Positions 34,413-43,612 are shown, counted from the stretch's first letter. The stretch: 64,000 nucleotides of DNA from an uncultured Verrucomicrobia subdivision 3 bacterium (GCA_937890005.1 CALBZA010000059.1:8371-72370); one strand, 5' to 3'. The notes: generated from the sequence alone by a model not told the origin. Numbers and translations are program-made.

Positions 34413-34479
34413 AGTTTTCAGTTTTCAGTTCGAAGTTTTCAGAAATCGAACTGAACACTGAACACTGAACACTGAAAAC
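34413..34479. repeat. Inverted heptamer arrays between imuA and imuB
   Basis: Two AGTTTTC units (34413-34426) and a partial third face three perfect CTGAACA units (34451-34471), followed by CTGAAAACT. TTCAGTTCGA and TCGAACTGAA pair as the centre of a hairpin. It fills most of the 131-bp gap between the two mutasome genes. Confidence 0.75.
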
Positions 34480-34518
34480 TTTTCGTATTTCATCTCTGGC
34501 TGATAAAATCGAGAAAAC

Positions 34519-35205
34519 TCACGCCGTCCCGAGCATTTGCCGGTTTGTTTCCTGAAGATGCCGGGCGTCGGACACTTCAAGTTTCAGATCGGAGAGCAAC
34601 GGTTCCGCGCCAGCATTCAGATCTGCCAGCGTTCTCACACTGGAAGAAATCGTGATGCGCGCCTGGGCGGGAGCGACCTTGGGATAAGGCGTCAGCACCA
34701 TGCAAACGGTCGTTCCCTGCTCAAGAATCCGCTGAAACCGAAACCACGTCGTCGCCGGAATGCGTCGAAGCTCCGCCGGCGAATTGAGCATCAGGTCCAG
34801 AATCACCAGCGTAAGATTCCGATCCCGAAGAATGATGTCCGCCGCTTTCAACGATTCTTCCGCTGACCGGCTGCGCACCCAGAGCAGGCGTTCCAGCGTG
34901 GTTTCCTCCATCGCCGTCACGTCGAGAGAATCGCGTCCGTCGATGAAAGCCACGATCTGTTTTTCAGCGGCGGCGCGGGCCAGCAATGCATCGCGCAAGA
35001 GAGCGCTGCCGGAACTGCGTTTTGGCGAAATCACTTCGCTGAGGGCGCCGCGAGGAAGTCCGCCGTTCAGAGATTGGTCGAGCTGCGGAATGCCTGTGGG
35101 CCAATGATTCTGATGTCGCGCCGCGAGTTCCTCCACGCCAACGCGCAATTGCGGCATCTTCTCCTTCAGGAGCTGTCGCAACTGGATGACGTTGGCTGCA
35201 GGCAT
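34519..35205 (-). CDS. imuA: ImuA, RecA-like mutasome component
   Basis: About 228 residues from ATG 35205; the longer frame starts with TTG. It is a RecA/SulA-like fold: GIPQLDQSLNGGLPRGALSEVI is the typical ImuA entry. The P-loop position reads SPKRSSGSALL, without the GKT of an active Walker A. IVAFIDGRDSLDV and LTLVILDLMLNSP correspond to the later core strands. It would act with ImuB and DnaE2 in DNA-damage-induced mutagenesis. A LexA box of the TGTTC-N4-GAACA type was looked for upstream and not found. Confidence 0.92.
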   Translation of the reverse strand: MPAANVIQLRQLLKEKMPQLRVGVEELAARHQNHWPTGIPQLDQSLNGGLPRGALSEVISPKRSSGSALLRDALLARAAAEKQIVAFIDGRDSLDVTAMEETTLERLLWVRSRSAEESLKAADIILRDRNLTLVILDLMLNSPAELRRIPATTWFRFQRILEQGTTVCMVLTPYPKVAPAQARITISSSVRTLADLNAGAEPLLSDLKLEVSDARHLQETNRQMLGTA

Positions 35206-35321
35206 GCCGGTTTGAAATGTTAACTTGGCTCCGGGCTCAGGCAACGGCTTTCCGGAGAGAGTTATTCACACGGCAACCTAGCCGAAGCGTCAGACATCGG
35301 CTGACCAGTCCTGTGGAAGAA

Positions 35322-35543
35322 TCAATGTGACGGTTTGCCGAGCGGTTCCGCGTTCTGATGGCGGGTTGTGTTGCCCTGTTCCGCGTTCTGGCCCTGCGTT
35401 ACGCCGTTGTTGTCGGGCTTGCCTCCGGCGACAGCCTTGTCCCGACGATTTTGTTCCGATCGGGAGTTGATGGCGGGGGCGGCATGTCGGCGACGGGTGC
35501 GACGTGCGATTTTGGAATGCGTTTCGCCACTTCGGGGTTTCAT
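35322..35543 (-). CDS. Possible small basic disordered protein
   Basis: In the 466-bp gap between imuA and the RRM gene, the best candidate is a 73-residue minus-strand frame from ATG 35543. It is Arg/Lys-rich at the N-terminus (ARRTRRRHAA) and Gln/Asn/Gly-rich after it. It has a weak GGAAAAG upstream and no known family. Competing plus-strand frames overlap it. It may be non-coding. Confidence 0.25.
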   Translation of the reverse strand: MKPRSGETHSKIARRTRRRHAAPAINSRSEQNRRDKAVAGGKPDNNGVTQGQNAEQGNTTRHQNAEPLGKPSH

Positions 35544-35610
35544 GACTTTTCCATCGCGCGGCGGGACGGGAAAAGCAATGGGGAGCAAAACTGAAACCGA
35601 CTGGCAGTAC

Positions 35611-35640
35611 AAAAAGTGAGGCCCGGGAAACCCGGGCCTC
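35611..35640 (-). terminator. Rho-independent terminator of the RRM gene
   Basis: A perfect 10-bp stem GAGGCCCGGG/CCCGGGCCTC (35618-35627, 35631-35640) with a 3-nt loop is followed on the minus strand by ACTTTTTG. It lies 31 bp after the stop of the RNA-binding protein gene. Confidence 0.8.
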
Positions 35641-35671
35641 GTTGGAATAGCTGTGAAAGTTTCAGCTCAGC

Positions 35672-36013
35672 TTAGTAGCGCTCGCGACGTCCGCCGCGAT
35701 CACCACCACGGTCGCCACCGCCACCGCCGAAACGGCGTCCACCGCCACCGCCAGGAGGACGGTCTTCACGCGGACGGGCAACGTTGACTGTCAAAGCGCG
35801 GCCGTCAACTGACTTGCCGTTCATCGCTTCGATTGCTTTTTGAGCTTCTTCGGGAGAGCTCATGGTGACAAAGGCGAAGCCACGGGGGCGTCCGCTCATT
35901 TTGTCCATCATCAGGTTTGTTTCGAGGACCGTGCCGTGCGCGGCGAATGCGTCATGGAGGTCGTTTTCTGTCGTGTTGAAGGAAAGGTTTCCTACAAACA
36001 ATTTGTTACTCAT
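35672..36013 (-). CDS. Glycine-rich RRM RNA-binding protein
   Basis: 113 residues. One RNA recognition motif fills residues 1-80, with RNP2 LFVGNL (5-10) and RNP1 RGFAFVTM (43-50). A Gly/Arg-rich tail (GGGGGRRFGGGGGDRGG) follows. This is the cyanobacterial Rbp/cold-induced layout, common in Verrucomicrobia and Bacteroidetes. It probably binds mRNA, perhaps in cold adaptation (inferred). The roughly 300 bp upstream (36014-36320) carry no gene. They contain a hairpin GGTAGGT/ACCTACC (36202-36219) that could belong to a long 5' leader. Confidence 0.95.
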   Translation of the reverse strand: MSNKLFVGNLSFNTTENDLHDAFAAHGTVLETNLMMDKMSGRPRGFAFVTMSSPEEAQKAIEAMNGKSVDGRALTVNVARPREDRPPGGGGGRRFGGGGGDRGGDRGGRRERY

Positions 36014-36320
36014 ACTGTATTTGAATCCATCTACCTTGCTTCTGCTTTCTGAGACTGTTCCCGACTGCCGGGTCTAAAATCGCCACTGAACGAAGTTCAC
36101 CTGAGGATTTACCATGCCTTGAAATTGCAAGTGCTTTGACAGATTTGCGCATACAGTGGTCTTCATTCTCCGTAATAGCAACTACTATTTTCATCAAGGA
36201 CGGTAGGTAACCACCTACCCTGCCGATGGAAACAGTCGATTCCCGCAAGAAACGGGTGGAGGGAACAATGCCGGCGTCTAAAATGTCTCCGTGCCACATC
36301 GACTTTTGGAACCGCGCCGC

Positions 36321-37148
36321 ATGAACGACTACACTCGCATCGCAATTGTCATCCGTTATCTGGATCAGCATCAGTCCGAACAACCGGATCTCACGTCGCT
36401 CGCAGGGATCGCTGGATTGAGCCCGTTTCATTTTCATCGTCTGTTCACACGATGGGCGGCCATCACGCCCAAAGATTTCCTGCAGTGCCTCACCGCAAAT
36501 CGCGTCAAAGAAGCGTTGCGAAACGGAGCGAGGGTTCTTGATACCGCGCTGGACGCTGGCCTCTCAGGTCCGGGACGATTGCACGACCTCTGCGTGAACC
36601 TCGAAGCGGCGTCGCCTGGTGAAATTCAGGCTGGCGGACTCGGATGGGAACTTCGCGCCGGATTTGGAGACAGTCCGTTCGGCAAATGTCTGATCGCAGA
36701 AAGTCCGCGTGGAATTTGTCATCTCAGCTTCGTCGATGAAACCGATGAACCCGCCGCCTGGAAAAATTTGGAGAACGACTGGCCGAATGCAGTTCTTGTG
36801 CGCAACGATTCGTTCGCCCGAAAAACTCTGAACAATGTTTTCAATCGTTCACCCGACGCGCCTTCGCCGTTGAAAATGTTCGTTCGAGGAACGGCCTTTC
36901 AGATTCGTGTCTGGCGTGCGCTGCTGGAATTGCCGGCGGGCCGGTTGATCACTTACGGAACACTGGCTGAAAAGATCGGCCAGGCTTCCGCCGCCCGCGC
37001 TGTCGGAACCGCTGTCGGTTCCAATCCCATTGCCTATTTGATCCCGTGTCATCGCGTGATTCGCGAAACAGGGATTGTTGGGAACTATCGCTGGGGACGC
37101 GAACGCAAACGCATCATGCTGGCGCACGAACTGGCTTGCAAAAGCTGA
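36321..37148 (+). CDS. AraC-type HTH / methylated-DNA cysteine methyltransferase
   Basis: 275 residues from ATG 36321. The first half is an AraC helix-turn-helix pair (LTSLAGIAGLSPFHFHRLFTRWAAITPKDFLQ, residues about 25-55). The second half is an O6-alkylguanine-DNA alkyltransferase with the active site IPCHRVI and the Arg-finger region GTAFQIRVWRALLELPAGRLITYG. This is the Ada layout without the N-terminal zinc/methyl-phosphotriester domain. It repairs alkylated DNA and may regulate its own gene, but lacks the known Ada methyl sensor. Confidence 0.94.
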   Translation: MNDYTRIAIVIRYLDQHQSEQPDLTSLAGIAGLSPFHFHRLFTRWAAITPKDFLQCLTANRVKEALRNGARVLDTALDAGLSGPGRLHDLCVNLEAASPGEIQAGGLGWELRAGFGDSPFGKCLIAESPRGICHLSFVDETDEPAAWKNLENDWPNAVLVRNDSFARKTLNNVFNRSPDAPSPLKMFVRGTAFQIRVWRALLELPAGRLITYGTLAEKIGQASAARAVGTAVGSNPIAYLIPCHRVIRETGIVGNYRWGRERKRIMLAHELACKS

Positions 37149-37291
37149 CGCGCAGTCGTTGCATTTTCGCATGAATTTCTCCCGCACCGTGGTTTGAAGC
37201 TCATTTCCCCGGTGTTCAACCCATTGTTGCAACTTTTGCAGCGCCGTATGGTTCGCGCACAACCGTTAACCAAATGCCAATAGGAGAAAAT

Positions 37292-37813
37292 ATGAGTGAC
37301 TTGCGAGAAACGTTCATTGAAGAACTGAAGGACCTTTACGATGCCGAGAAGCAGATTACCAAGGCGCTGCCGAAAATGGCCAAAGCCGCGCAGCATGAAG
37401 AGCTGAAGGAAGCATTCGAAATGCACCTGGAGGAAACCGAAGCCCAGATCGAACGCCTCGAACGGGTGTTTGAAATCTTCGACGAAACCCCCAAGGGCAA
37501 GAAATGCAAGGCCATGGAAGGTCTCGTCGCGGAAGGCAAGGAATTGATCGAGGAAGAAGAAGGCGATGCCGCCCTGATCTGCGCGGCGCAAAAGATCGAA
37601 CACTACGAAATCGCCTCCTACGGCTCGCTCGCTTCCTGGGCACGACTGCTGGGTGAAGACGATGCCGCCGATCTCCTCGAGGAAACGCTCGGCGAAGAGG
37701 AGGCCACGGATGAGAAGCTGACCGAAGTCGCCGAAAGCGCCATCAACGTGGAGGAAGCTGAAGGCGAAGAGGAGGAAGAGGAAGAAACCGTGTCCCGCGG
37801 AAAACGCCGCTAA
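37292..37813 (+). CDS. YciE/DUF892 ferritin-like protein
   Basis: 173 residues from ATG 37292, chosen because AGGAG lies 6 nt upstream. It is a four-helix bundle with the family sequence FIEELKDLYDAEKQITKALPKMAKAA, then the metal-ligand helices HLEETEAQIERLERVF and KIEHYEIASYGSLASWA. The C-terminus is very acidic (GEEEEEEE), ending in RGKRR. Such proteins are induced in stress and may bind iron or manganese. A strong terminator follows. Confidence 0.95.
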   Translation: MSDLRETFIEELKDLYDAEKQITKALPKMAKAAQHEELKEAFEMHLEETEAQIERLERVFEIFDETPKGKKCKAMEGLVAEGKELIEEEEGDAALICAAQKIEHYEIASYGSLASWARLLGEDDAADLLEETLGEEEATDEKLTEVAESAINVEEAEGEEEEEEETVSRGKRR

Positions 37814-37846
37814 TCTGCGTTTGACTCAATTCAATTCAGTTGTCGC

Positions 37847-37876
37847 AAAGGACAGGCATCGGGCCTGTCCTTTTTC
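37847..37876. terminator. Bidirectional terminator
   Basis: An 11-bp stem AAAGGACAGGC/GCCTGTCCTTT (37847-37857, 37863-37873) with loop ATCGG and a T-run on the plus strand. It lies between the convergent YciE and metallohydrolase-like genes. Confidence 0.85.
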
Positions 37877-39998
37877 ATTCCCCGATCCAAATCGGCTGCG
37901 TGAAGGCGCCGTTGGCGGCGATGTCCCAAACTTCGAATCGCACCCAGTTTTGGCCAGTCAGGTCCACCGTGGTCTTGAGATGGCGCCCTCCAAATGACAG
38001 CGTGTCGGAAAGATCGATCCGTTGGCGCTGGATTTGTTTTCCATTCCCGAAAACCACTTCCGCATAAGCCAGGGGAAAGGTCCATTCCAGTTCGGCCTTC
38101 ACTTCCGCCCGCTTCAGATTTTTCCGCCCCGATATCGTTTCACCGCTTTCAAAACCGGCGACGCTGAACTCGGGCACCAGAACCTCGCCTGTCGTCGTGA
38201 AGAATCTCCCTTTGCGCAAAACGTCGAGTACCGGCTGCCAGCTGTCCCAATACCTTGGAGCCTTTTCCAGCTTGAGATAGTTGATGTTCATGTGGGCGTA
38301 CAGTTCGTAATCCGGCTCCACCTTGAACACGTCCACTTCGCCAAGCACCTGCTTGCGCGCGCCCGACTCGCTCATGTCGTCGAGCAGATCGAGAATGCGC
38401 CAGCCGAGTGACGACCGCGACAGGTCGGCGGGCATCGCCTTCCACGCTGCGCCAAGGAAATGTTCCGACTGAAAGAACGGCTCGTTCTGATACGCATCGG
38501 GAAAGCGAATCGATCCTTTGATCCGCGCATGAGCCGTCCACATCAAACCGTTCTCCTTCTCCATCAATCGCAGCACATCCGCACTGCTGCCGACACGATA
38601 CACGGTTCCGTAGCCTTCAATCTCTTCCTCGAACGGCTCGCCTTCCGCGCGATTCAACACCCAGTAAATCGGTTTCGGAAAGAAGCTCATCCAATGTCCG
38701 CCAAGATGAACGTTCGGCTCCTCCCCCGGAAGCAGCAGCAGTTCGTCATCGGAAAGCCGCGCGCATTCTTCATGCATCACCTTTTGCATCCGAATGCGAT
38801 CGGCTGTTTTCTGGCCCGGCGTCCAGCCATGATGAAATTCCGCGAGGTGAACGATGTCCACGCCGGTCTGCTTAAACTTCGTCACAAAACCGGGCGCCTC
38901 GAGTCCCCGCGGAATACCGGTCGTGTTCTGCCGCTTCTGTTGCTCAAGAAAATCGACGGTGTGCTCAATGTGATAATGACTGGTGAAGGTCTTGTGGCCT
39001 TTGAGTGTTTTGAAACGATCGCCATTCGTGTAGCGCGCAACCTCATCCAGCGCACGCTCGCCTGTTCCATTGTGAATCAGAAAGAAGAATCCGAGCCGAT
39101 GCTCCCGATTCGGCGGCGCGTCGAACCACGGCACCCAGCGTTTGTCGCCGTCAAACGGCTGACGGATTCCGATTCCAAAACCCTCCGACGCTTTTCCGAA
39201 TCCGTTGCCGAGCCAGTTGAAGCGATAGTTCTCCGCGAAATCGAGCGGATAGAAATATTGATGCGGCGATGGAAATACGGCAATCGAGCCGGTTCCGTTT
39301 TCAACCGCCATGGCGCGGAACTTTGTCGCTACAGGCTCCGCGTTTATTTCGCCGGATGCATCACGACTCATGAGCTTCCCAAGTGGATCGAACCAAACCA
39401 CCTTTTTCCAATCGCTTGAACCCGATGCTGCACAGAGTCCGGCATCGTAAAGAATGGTCCGCCATTCCTCTTGCGTGGTCATCACCGCATCGCTGCGAAC
39501 CAACGGGCTCTTTGGATAAAACGTAAACTGCAGTTCGCCTTTGAATGAACCCGCCTCGATGTCACCGATGTAAACGGTGACGCGCTGTTGATTGCTCACA
39601 ACGCGTGCGCGGTTCTTCGTCAGTCGCACGACATGCGTTTCAAATGGCCGTTGTCGTGGATTGTCGAAGAAGACCATGCGACGAAAACCTTCCTGAACCT
39701 TCCTGAGATCGCGATTGCCGATGGTCAAAGCGGTCACCGGTTCAAGACCGGAGGCAAGAACTTGCTCACCGCCATTGATCCCGATCGACCGGATGATTGG
39801 ACGTTCAGAGCGAAGATCGAAAACGAGCCGCGCCTTTGTGACGCCCGCATCCCAGGTGACTTCGATCGAATCGCTTTTCGCCTGAACCGCGATTTCACTG
39901 TTCGATTTGTACTGGCTCAAATCGACGTCGATGGCCGCAGCAAATCGCGGCAGGAAACTCGTCATGATCAAAACGCAAATCAGAGGGACGCGTGACAT
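37875..39998 (-). CDS. Secreted metallohydrolase-like protein (CehA/McbA-like)
   Basis: About 707 residues from ATG 39998, which opens a signal peptide (MSRVPLICVLIMTSFLPRFAAA). ATG 40028 is an alternative. The N-terminal half is a beta-rich domain of unknown type. The middle carries His/Glu clusters reminiscent of PHP-type hydrolases: TFTSHYHIEHTVDF, VHLAEFHHGW, LLLPGEEPNVHLGGHW and LMWTAHARIKGS. The C-terminal part is again beta-rich, with an RFEVWDIAANGAFTQPIWI strand pattern. This protein type is conserved in Planctomycetes and Verrucomicrobia; its substrate is unknown. That it is a metal-dependent hydrolase is inferred from the His clusters. Confidence 0.85.
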   Translation of the reverse strand: MSRVPLICVLIMTSFLPRFAAAIDVDLSQYKSNSEIAVQAKSDSIEVTWDAGVTKARLVFDLRSERPIIRSIGINGGEQVLASGLEPVTALTIGNRDLRKVQEGFRRMVFFDNPRQRPFETHVVRLTKNRARVVSNQQRVTVYIGDIEAGSFKGELQFTFYPKSPLVRSDAVMTTQEEWRTILYDAGLCAASGSSDWKKVVWFDPLGKLMSRDASGEINAEPVATKFRAMAVENGTGSIAVFPSPHQYFYPLDFAENYRFNWLGNGFGKASEGFGIGIRQPFDGDKRWVPWFDAPPNREHRLGFFFLIHNGTGERALDEVARYTNGDRFKTLKGHKTFTSHYHIEHTVDFLEQQKRQNTTGIPRGLEAPGFVTKFKQTGVDIVHLAEFHHGWTPGQKTADRIRMQKVMHEECARLSDDELLLLPGEEPNVHLGGHWMSFFPKPIYWVLNRAEGEPFEEEIEGYGTVYRVGSSADVLRLMEKENGLMWTAHARIKGSIRFPDAYQNEPFFQSEHFLGAAWKAMPADLSRSSLGWRILDLLDDMSESGARKQVLGEVDVFKVEPDYELYAHMNINYLKLEKAPRYWDSWQPVLDVLRKGRFFTTTGEVLVPEFSVAGFESGETISGRKNLKRAEVKAELEWTFPLAYAEVVFGNGKQIQRQRIDLSDTLSFGGRHLKTTVDLTGQNWVRFEVWDIAANGAFTQPIWIGE

Positions 39999-40297
39999 CC
40001 TTGCGCGAAAAGAATTGTTGAAGTTCATCAGTCGAACGGGCCGGGAAGTTCTGGAACAAGTCATCATGAGAACCCCTCAACTGGACCACGTGAGAACACG
40101 CGCGACAAGGCCGCTCTATGGAGCCATTTCATGCCACATGACAATTACGGCGCTGCCTGAAAAACTTCCGCTGAAAACCCCTGCTCGCGGCCCGATACTT
40201 GACCGTTTTCGCTGCGTTGAACCCTTCGTCCTTCAAGAAACACGTTCGATCGGGTTCCGGTTGTCAGCGGTTCAGTTGAATCCGCGTTGCATCTGTT

Positions 40298-40906
40298 TCA
40301 CGGCATGAAGCCAGAACGGCGACAGCTGATCGCGCTTTGAAAACAATCCGCAACGCCCTGGTTCAGATCAGTTCCCGGATTGCTGGTGGATTCGTCGGGA
40401 GCAGAACGAATCCGTTGCACTTCTTTGCGAACCGATTCGAGCGTGAAGCCGGCTCGAGCGAACACTTCACGGACAAGACTGACCGGCTCGCGCAACACGC
40501 CCAAAAGCAGATGTTCGGTACCGGTAAATTCGTGCTTCAAATCCTTCCGCTCCATGTCGGCTGCCATGATGACACGAAGAAATCCGGGTGTCGGCATGGG
40601 CACCGCGCCGGTGGGGGGCTGTTTCGGCGGCAATCCTTTTTCGAGCTCTTGTCGTGTCGATTCGATATCAATTTTTCCTGCGGTCATGACGTCGAATGCA
40701 CCGCCCTGCCCCAGTTCGAGGATTCCGAGGATCAGATGTTCTGTTCGAAGAAAAGGACAGCCTGCCTTCGCTGCTGCGTCACGCGCCAGTTCCAAAACCT
40801 TCTGCGCACGCGGCGTGAAGGTCTGCATGCAGTCCACATCTCCGTTCAGATTCATTTGCAGGGCAAGCTGCCGAAGGCGGACGGCGATCGATTCGAGCCA
40901 GTTCAT
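40298..40906 (-). CDS. Stand-alone Clp N-terminal domain protein
   Basis: 202 residues. Two Clp_N repeats of the ClpC/ClpA type are visible: FTPRAQKVLELARDAAAKAGCPFLRTEHLILGILEL and FTGTEHLLLGVLREPVSLVREVFARAGFTLESVR. No ATPase domain follows, unlike ClpC. ATG 40828 (MQTFTPRAQ) matches ClpC starts better than ATG 40906. Such orphan domains could act as adaptors or substrate receptors for Clp chaperones; the partner is unknown. It is convergent with nothing and faces the SLC12-type transporter across 163 bp. Confidence 0.88.
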   Translation of the reverse strand: MNWLESIAVRLRQLALQMNLNGDVDCMQTFTPRAQKVLELARDAAAKAGCPFLRTEHLILGILELGQGGAFDVMTAGKIDIESTRQELEKGLPPKQPPTGAVPMPTPGFLRVIMAADMERKDLKHEFTGTEHLLLGVLREPVSLVREVFARAGFTLESVRKEVQRIRSAPDESTSNPGTDLNQGVADCFQSAISCRRSGFMP

Positions 40907-41069
40907 GTCAGGTGAGTGTTTCAGCCTGATTCAATTCAAGCGAGCGAATTGGAATCGCTGACAGCGCCTGAGCGTGAACCCACCGCATGTAAGCTTCGGA
41001 GATGTTTTTGCCGCGCGACATGTCATCAAGGTTGACTGTGTTCCCACGCTTCTTCTCACTAGGCGGCGA

Positions 41070-43271
41070 ATGACTATTGACCAACGCACAACTGCCAAAG
41101 ACCACAAGTTTGGCACTTTCGCCGGAGTGTTCACGCCTTGTACGCTGACGATTTTGGGCGTGATCATGTTCCTGCGCTTTGGCCAGGTCGTGGGCCAGGC
41201 GGGCACGATCTCGGCGTTGATCATTCTCCTGTCGGCGAAAGCCATCACCACGCTCACAGCTTTTTCGCTTTCAGCCAATGCGACGAACATGCGGGTAAAA
41301 GGCGGCGGAGCCTACTATCTAATCAGCCGCAGTCTAGGCGTGGAATATGGCGGGGCCATCGGAGTGTTTTTCTTCCTGGCCCAGGCGGTTTCGGTGGCGT
41401 TGTACGTGATTGGTTTTACTGAAGCGTTTCTGGCGGCGTTTCCCAACTCCGGCTGGTCAGCTCGCGACGTGGCCACGGTGGTGAACATCGTGACATTCCT
41501 TTGCGTTTTTATTGGCGCTGGTTGGACGATCAAGGTGCAGTACGTGATTCTGGGAATTCTTGGGCTTTCGCTGCTTTCCTTTTTTGCCGGTGCCGTGCCG
41601 GATATTTCAGTGGAAAACTTTAAAGCGAACGCAACGCCCGCCTACCTCCAAGGGCAATCGTTCTTCACGATGTTTGCCCTGTTTTTCCCCGCGGTGACTG
41701 GAATCATGGCGGGGGCGAACATGTCCGGCGATCTCCGGGATCCGGGCCGCTCCATTCCCACCGGCACGCTGTGGGCGATTGTGGCCACGGGCGTGATTTA
41801 CGCGCTGATGGTGCTCGCGCTGGCCGGCAGCCGTTCGCAGACGGAACTGGTTGCCGATCCGTTCGTGGTCAAAAGCATTGCATGGTCACCCATGCTGATT
41901 AACGCAGGCGTTTTTGCAGCAACGCTTTCTTCGGCGTTGGGAAGCATGATGGGGGCGCCGCGGATTTTGCAGGCGTTTGCGCGAGATGACATTTTCCGCT
42001 GGCTGCGTTTTTTAGGCCGGGGCAGCGGTCGCTCGAGTGAACCACGCGCCGCGACGGTGGTTTCTTTTCTGATTGCGCAAGGCGCCATCATGCTGGGGGA
42101 TCTCGATCTGGTGGCGCCCATCATCACGATGTTTTTCATGATCACGTACGGGACGTTGAACCTTGCGTGCTTTTACGAAGGCATCACGCGCAATCCGAGT
42201 TACCGGCCCAAATTCCGGTTCAGTCACTGGTCCATGGCCCTGCTCGGCGCCGTGGCCTGCGTGGTGGTCATGTTTCTCATCAACCCGCTGTGGGCGTTGA
42301 TCGCGATTCTCGGAATGGGCGGTTTGTATTGGGTGATCAGCCGGGTGGAAGTGAAGGCGCGTTGGGGCAACGTGGCGAGCGGTGTGGCGTACGAACGGGC
42401 ACGCAAGGCTTTGCTCAAACTCGAGGAAGAAAAATATCATCCAAAAAACTGGCGTCCCTCCATCCTCGCCTTGAGTGGCAGTGCGTATAACCGTTTTCAT
42501 CTCGCCGAATACGCCCAGTGGCTGGGCGCGGGACGCGGACTTGTTTCCCTCGGCCAGATCATCACCGGTGAAGTTGAGAACCTGCTGGAGCGGCGCGAAC
42601 AGGCGGAGAAGCTTTTGCGGAAATTCATTCGCGATGAAAAACTCGCCGCCTTCCCCGTCGTGGTCGTCGAAGAAGATCTTACCAAAGGCGTGAAAACCCT
42701 CCTCCAATGCCATGGCATCGGCGGCGCCCGCCCCAACACACTGATGTTCGGCTGGAGCGCCGATCCTACCCGGCTGCCGTCCTTTACCGAATCCTTGCGG
42801 CTCGCCAAACAGTTTGGACGCAGCGTGCTCATTGTCAGCGGTTCCAAGAAGGAGGAAGAACGATGGGTTGCGCCTCGTGGAATGATCAACATCTGGTGGG
42901 GCGGCTCCAAACGGACCGGGCTTAAGTTGCTCCTGGCATATCTCCTGAAACAAAACCACGAGTGGCGCAATCATCCCTTGCGAATCCTGCGCCCGGTTCC
43001 GGTGAAGGCGGACCTGGCCAATGCCGCACGCGAAATCCGCGAAACACTCGAGCTCGCCCGCATCGAAGCGGACGTGCGGGTTCTGGAAACCGACAACCCG
43101 CTGGAAGCCATGCGCGGTGAACTGGGAGATTCCGCGGTGCTCTTCGTTGATTTCGAACCGCCGGCTCCGGGTGAAGAGCAGTCCACGATGGAAAACCTTC
43201 GTCAGATCGTCAATCTGCCGGGCGATGTCATCCTGGTTTACAACGCCGGCCACGTTTCACTGGAAGCGTGA
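41070..43271 (+). CDS. SLC12-type cation-chloride cotransporter / APC permease
   Basis: 733 residues from ATG 41070. The N-terminal part has about 12 membrane segments of the APC fold, with KFGTFAGVFTPCTLTILGVIMFLR and GQAGTISALIILLSAKAIT. TGIMAGANMSGDLRDPGRSIPTGTLWAI resembles the ion-binding helix of Na-K-Cl cotransporters. A cytoplasmic C-terminal domain of about 280 residues (universal-stress-like: PSILALSGSAYNRFHLAEYAQWLG...GLVSLGQI) is typical of SLC12 proteins. Bacterial members are uncommon, and the ions moved are not known. Confidence 0.92.
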   Translation: MTIDQRTTAKDHKFGTFAGVFTPCTLTILGVIMFLRFGQVVGQAGTISALIILLSAKAITTLTAFSLSANATNMRVKGGGAYYLISRSLGVEYGGAIGVFFFLAQAVSVALYVIGFTEAFLAAFPNSGWSARDVATVVNIVTFLCVFIGAGWTIKVQYVILGILGLSLLSFFAGAVPDISVENFKANATPAYLQGQSFFTMFALFFPAVTGIMAGANMSGDLRDPGRSIPTGTLWAIVATGVIYALMVLALAGSRSQTELVADPFVVKSIAWSPMLINAGVFAATLSSALGSMMGAPRILQAFARDDIFRWLRFLGRGSGRSSEPRAATVVSFLIAQGAIMLGDLDLVAPIITMFFMITYGTLNLACFYEGITRNPSYRPKFRFSHWSMALLGAVACVVVMFLINPLWALIAILGMGGLYWVISRVEVKARWGNVASGVAYERARKALLKLEEEKYHPKNWRPSILALSGSAYNRFHLAEYAQWLGAGRGLVSLGQIITGEVENLLERREQAEKLLRKFIRDEKLAAFPVVVVEEDLTKGVKTLLQCHGIGGARPNTLMFGWSADPTRLPSFTESLRLAKQFGRSVLIVSGSKKEEERWVAPRGMINIWWGGSKRTGLKLLLAYLLKQNHEWRNHPLRILRPVPVKADLANAAREIRETLELARIEADVRVLETDNPLEAMRGELGDSAVLFVDFEPPAPGEEQSTMENLRQIVNLPGDVILVYNAGHVSLEA

Positions 43272-43312
43272 CCGCTGACGACACCACCTGGTTCCATTCA
43301 AAAGGCCCGTGC

Positions 43313-43421
43313 GTTCGTGTAACAGCCGACGTAAGTCTGCTCAAACTTTACGCCAGCTGCGCAACATCCTTACGGACCAGAAATAGAATGAGCCGACTCA
43401 CGTCAGCTGTTACACGAACGA
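43313..43421. repeat. 109-bp element with 30-bp imperfect inverted ends
   Basis: The arms 43313-43342 and 43392-43421 are complementary over 30 bp with three mismatches (core GTTCGTGTAACAGC / GCTGTTACACGAAC). They enclose 49 bp. No gene is seen between the SLC12 stop and the tRNA modules apart from this element (43272-43558). It may be a MITE-like element or a strong terminator without a T-run. Confidence 0.75.
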
Positions 43422-43558
43422 GCGAACCCATGATCCGCACTCCACTTCTCCGCTCCCTTTCTCCTTTTCCCCTCCGCCCTCAGCAGCATTCACGCGGCGC
43501 GATGCTGCGCTTGTAATTCCCAATTTGAAAACGTGCACGGGTGGAAAACCTCGAAATT

Positions 43559-43609
43559 TGGTGGGCCCGCCCGGATTTGAACCGGGGCCAACCCCGAATG
43601 CATTCGGGG
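43559..43609 (-). repeat. Module A: tRNA-Ile 3' fragment and palindrome
   Basis: Positions 43559-43591 repeat the last part of tRNA-Ile(CAU): CCA, acceptor 3' strand, full T-arm and part of the variable loop, with one base missing relative to the tRNA gene. On the minus strand the perfect palindrome CCCCGAATGCATTCGGGG (43592-43609) precedes it, 3 bp after the GIY-YIG stop. This fragment ends the module. Confidence 0.9.
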
Positions 43610-43612
43610 CTG

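Noticed and set aside
35206..35400. LexA-type box upstream of imuA
   Set aside because: TGTTC-N4-GAACA was looked for and not found; near matches such as TGTTCCGCGTTCTG are not palindromic.
38460..39419. 319-residue plus-strand ORF antisense to the metallohydrolase-like gene
   Set aside because: Shadow; the minus strand has a signal peptide and conserved His clusters.
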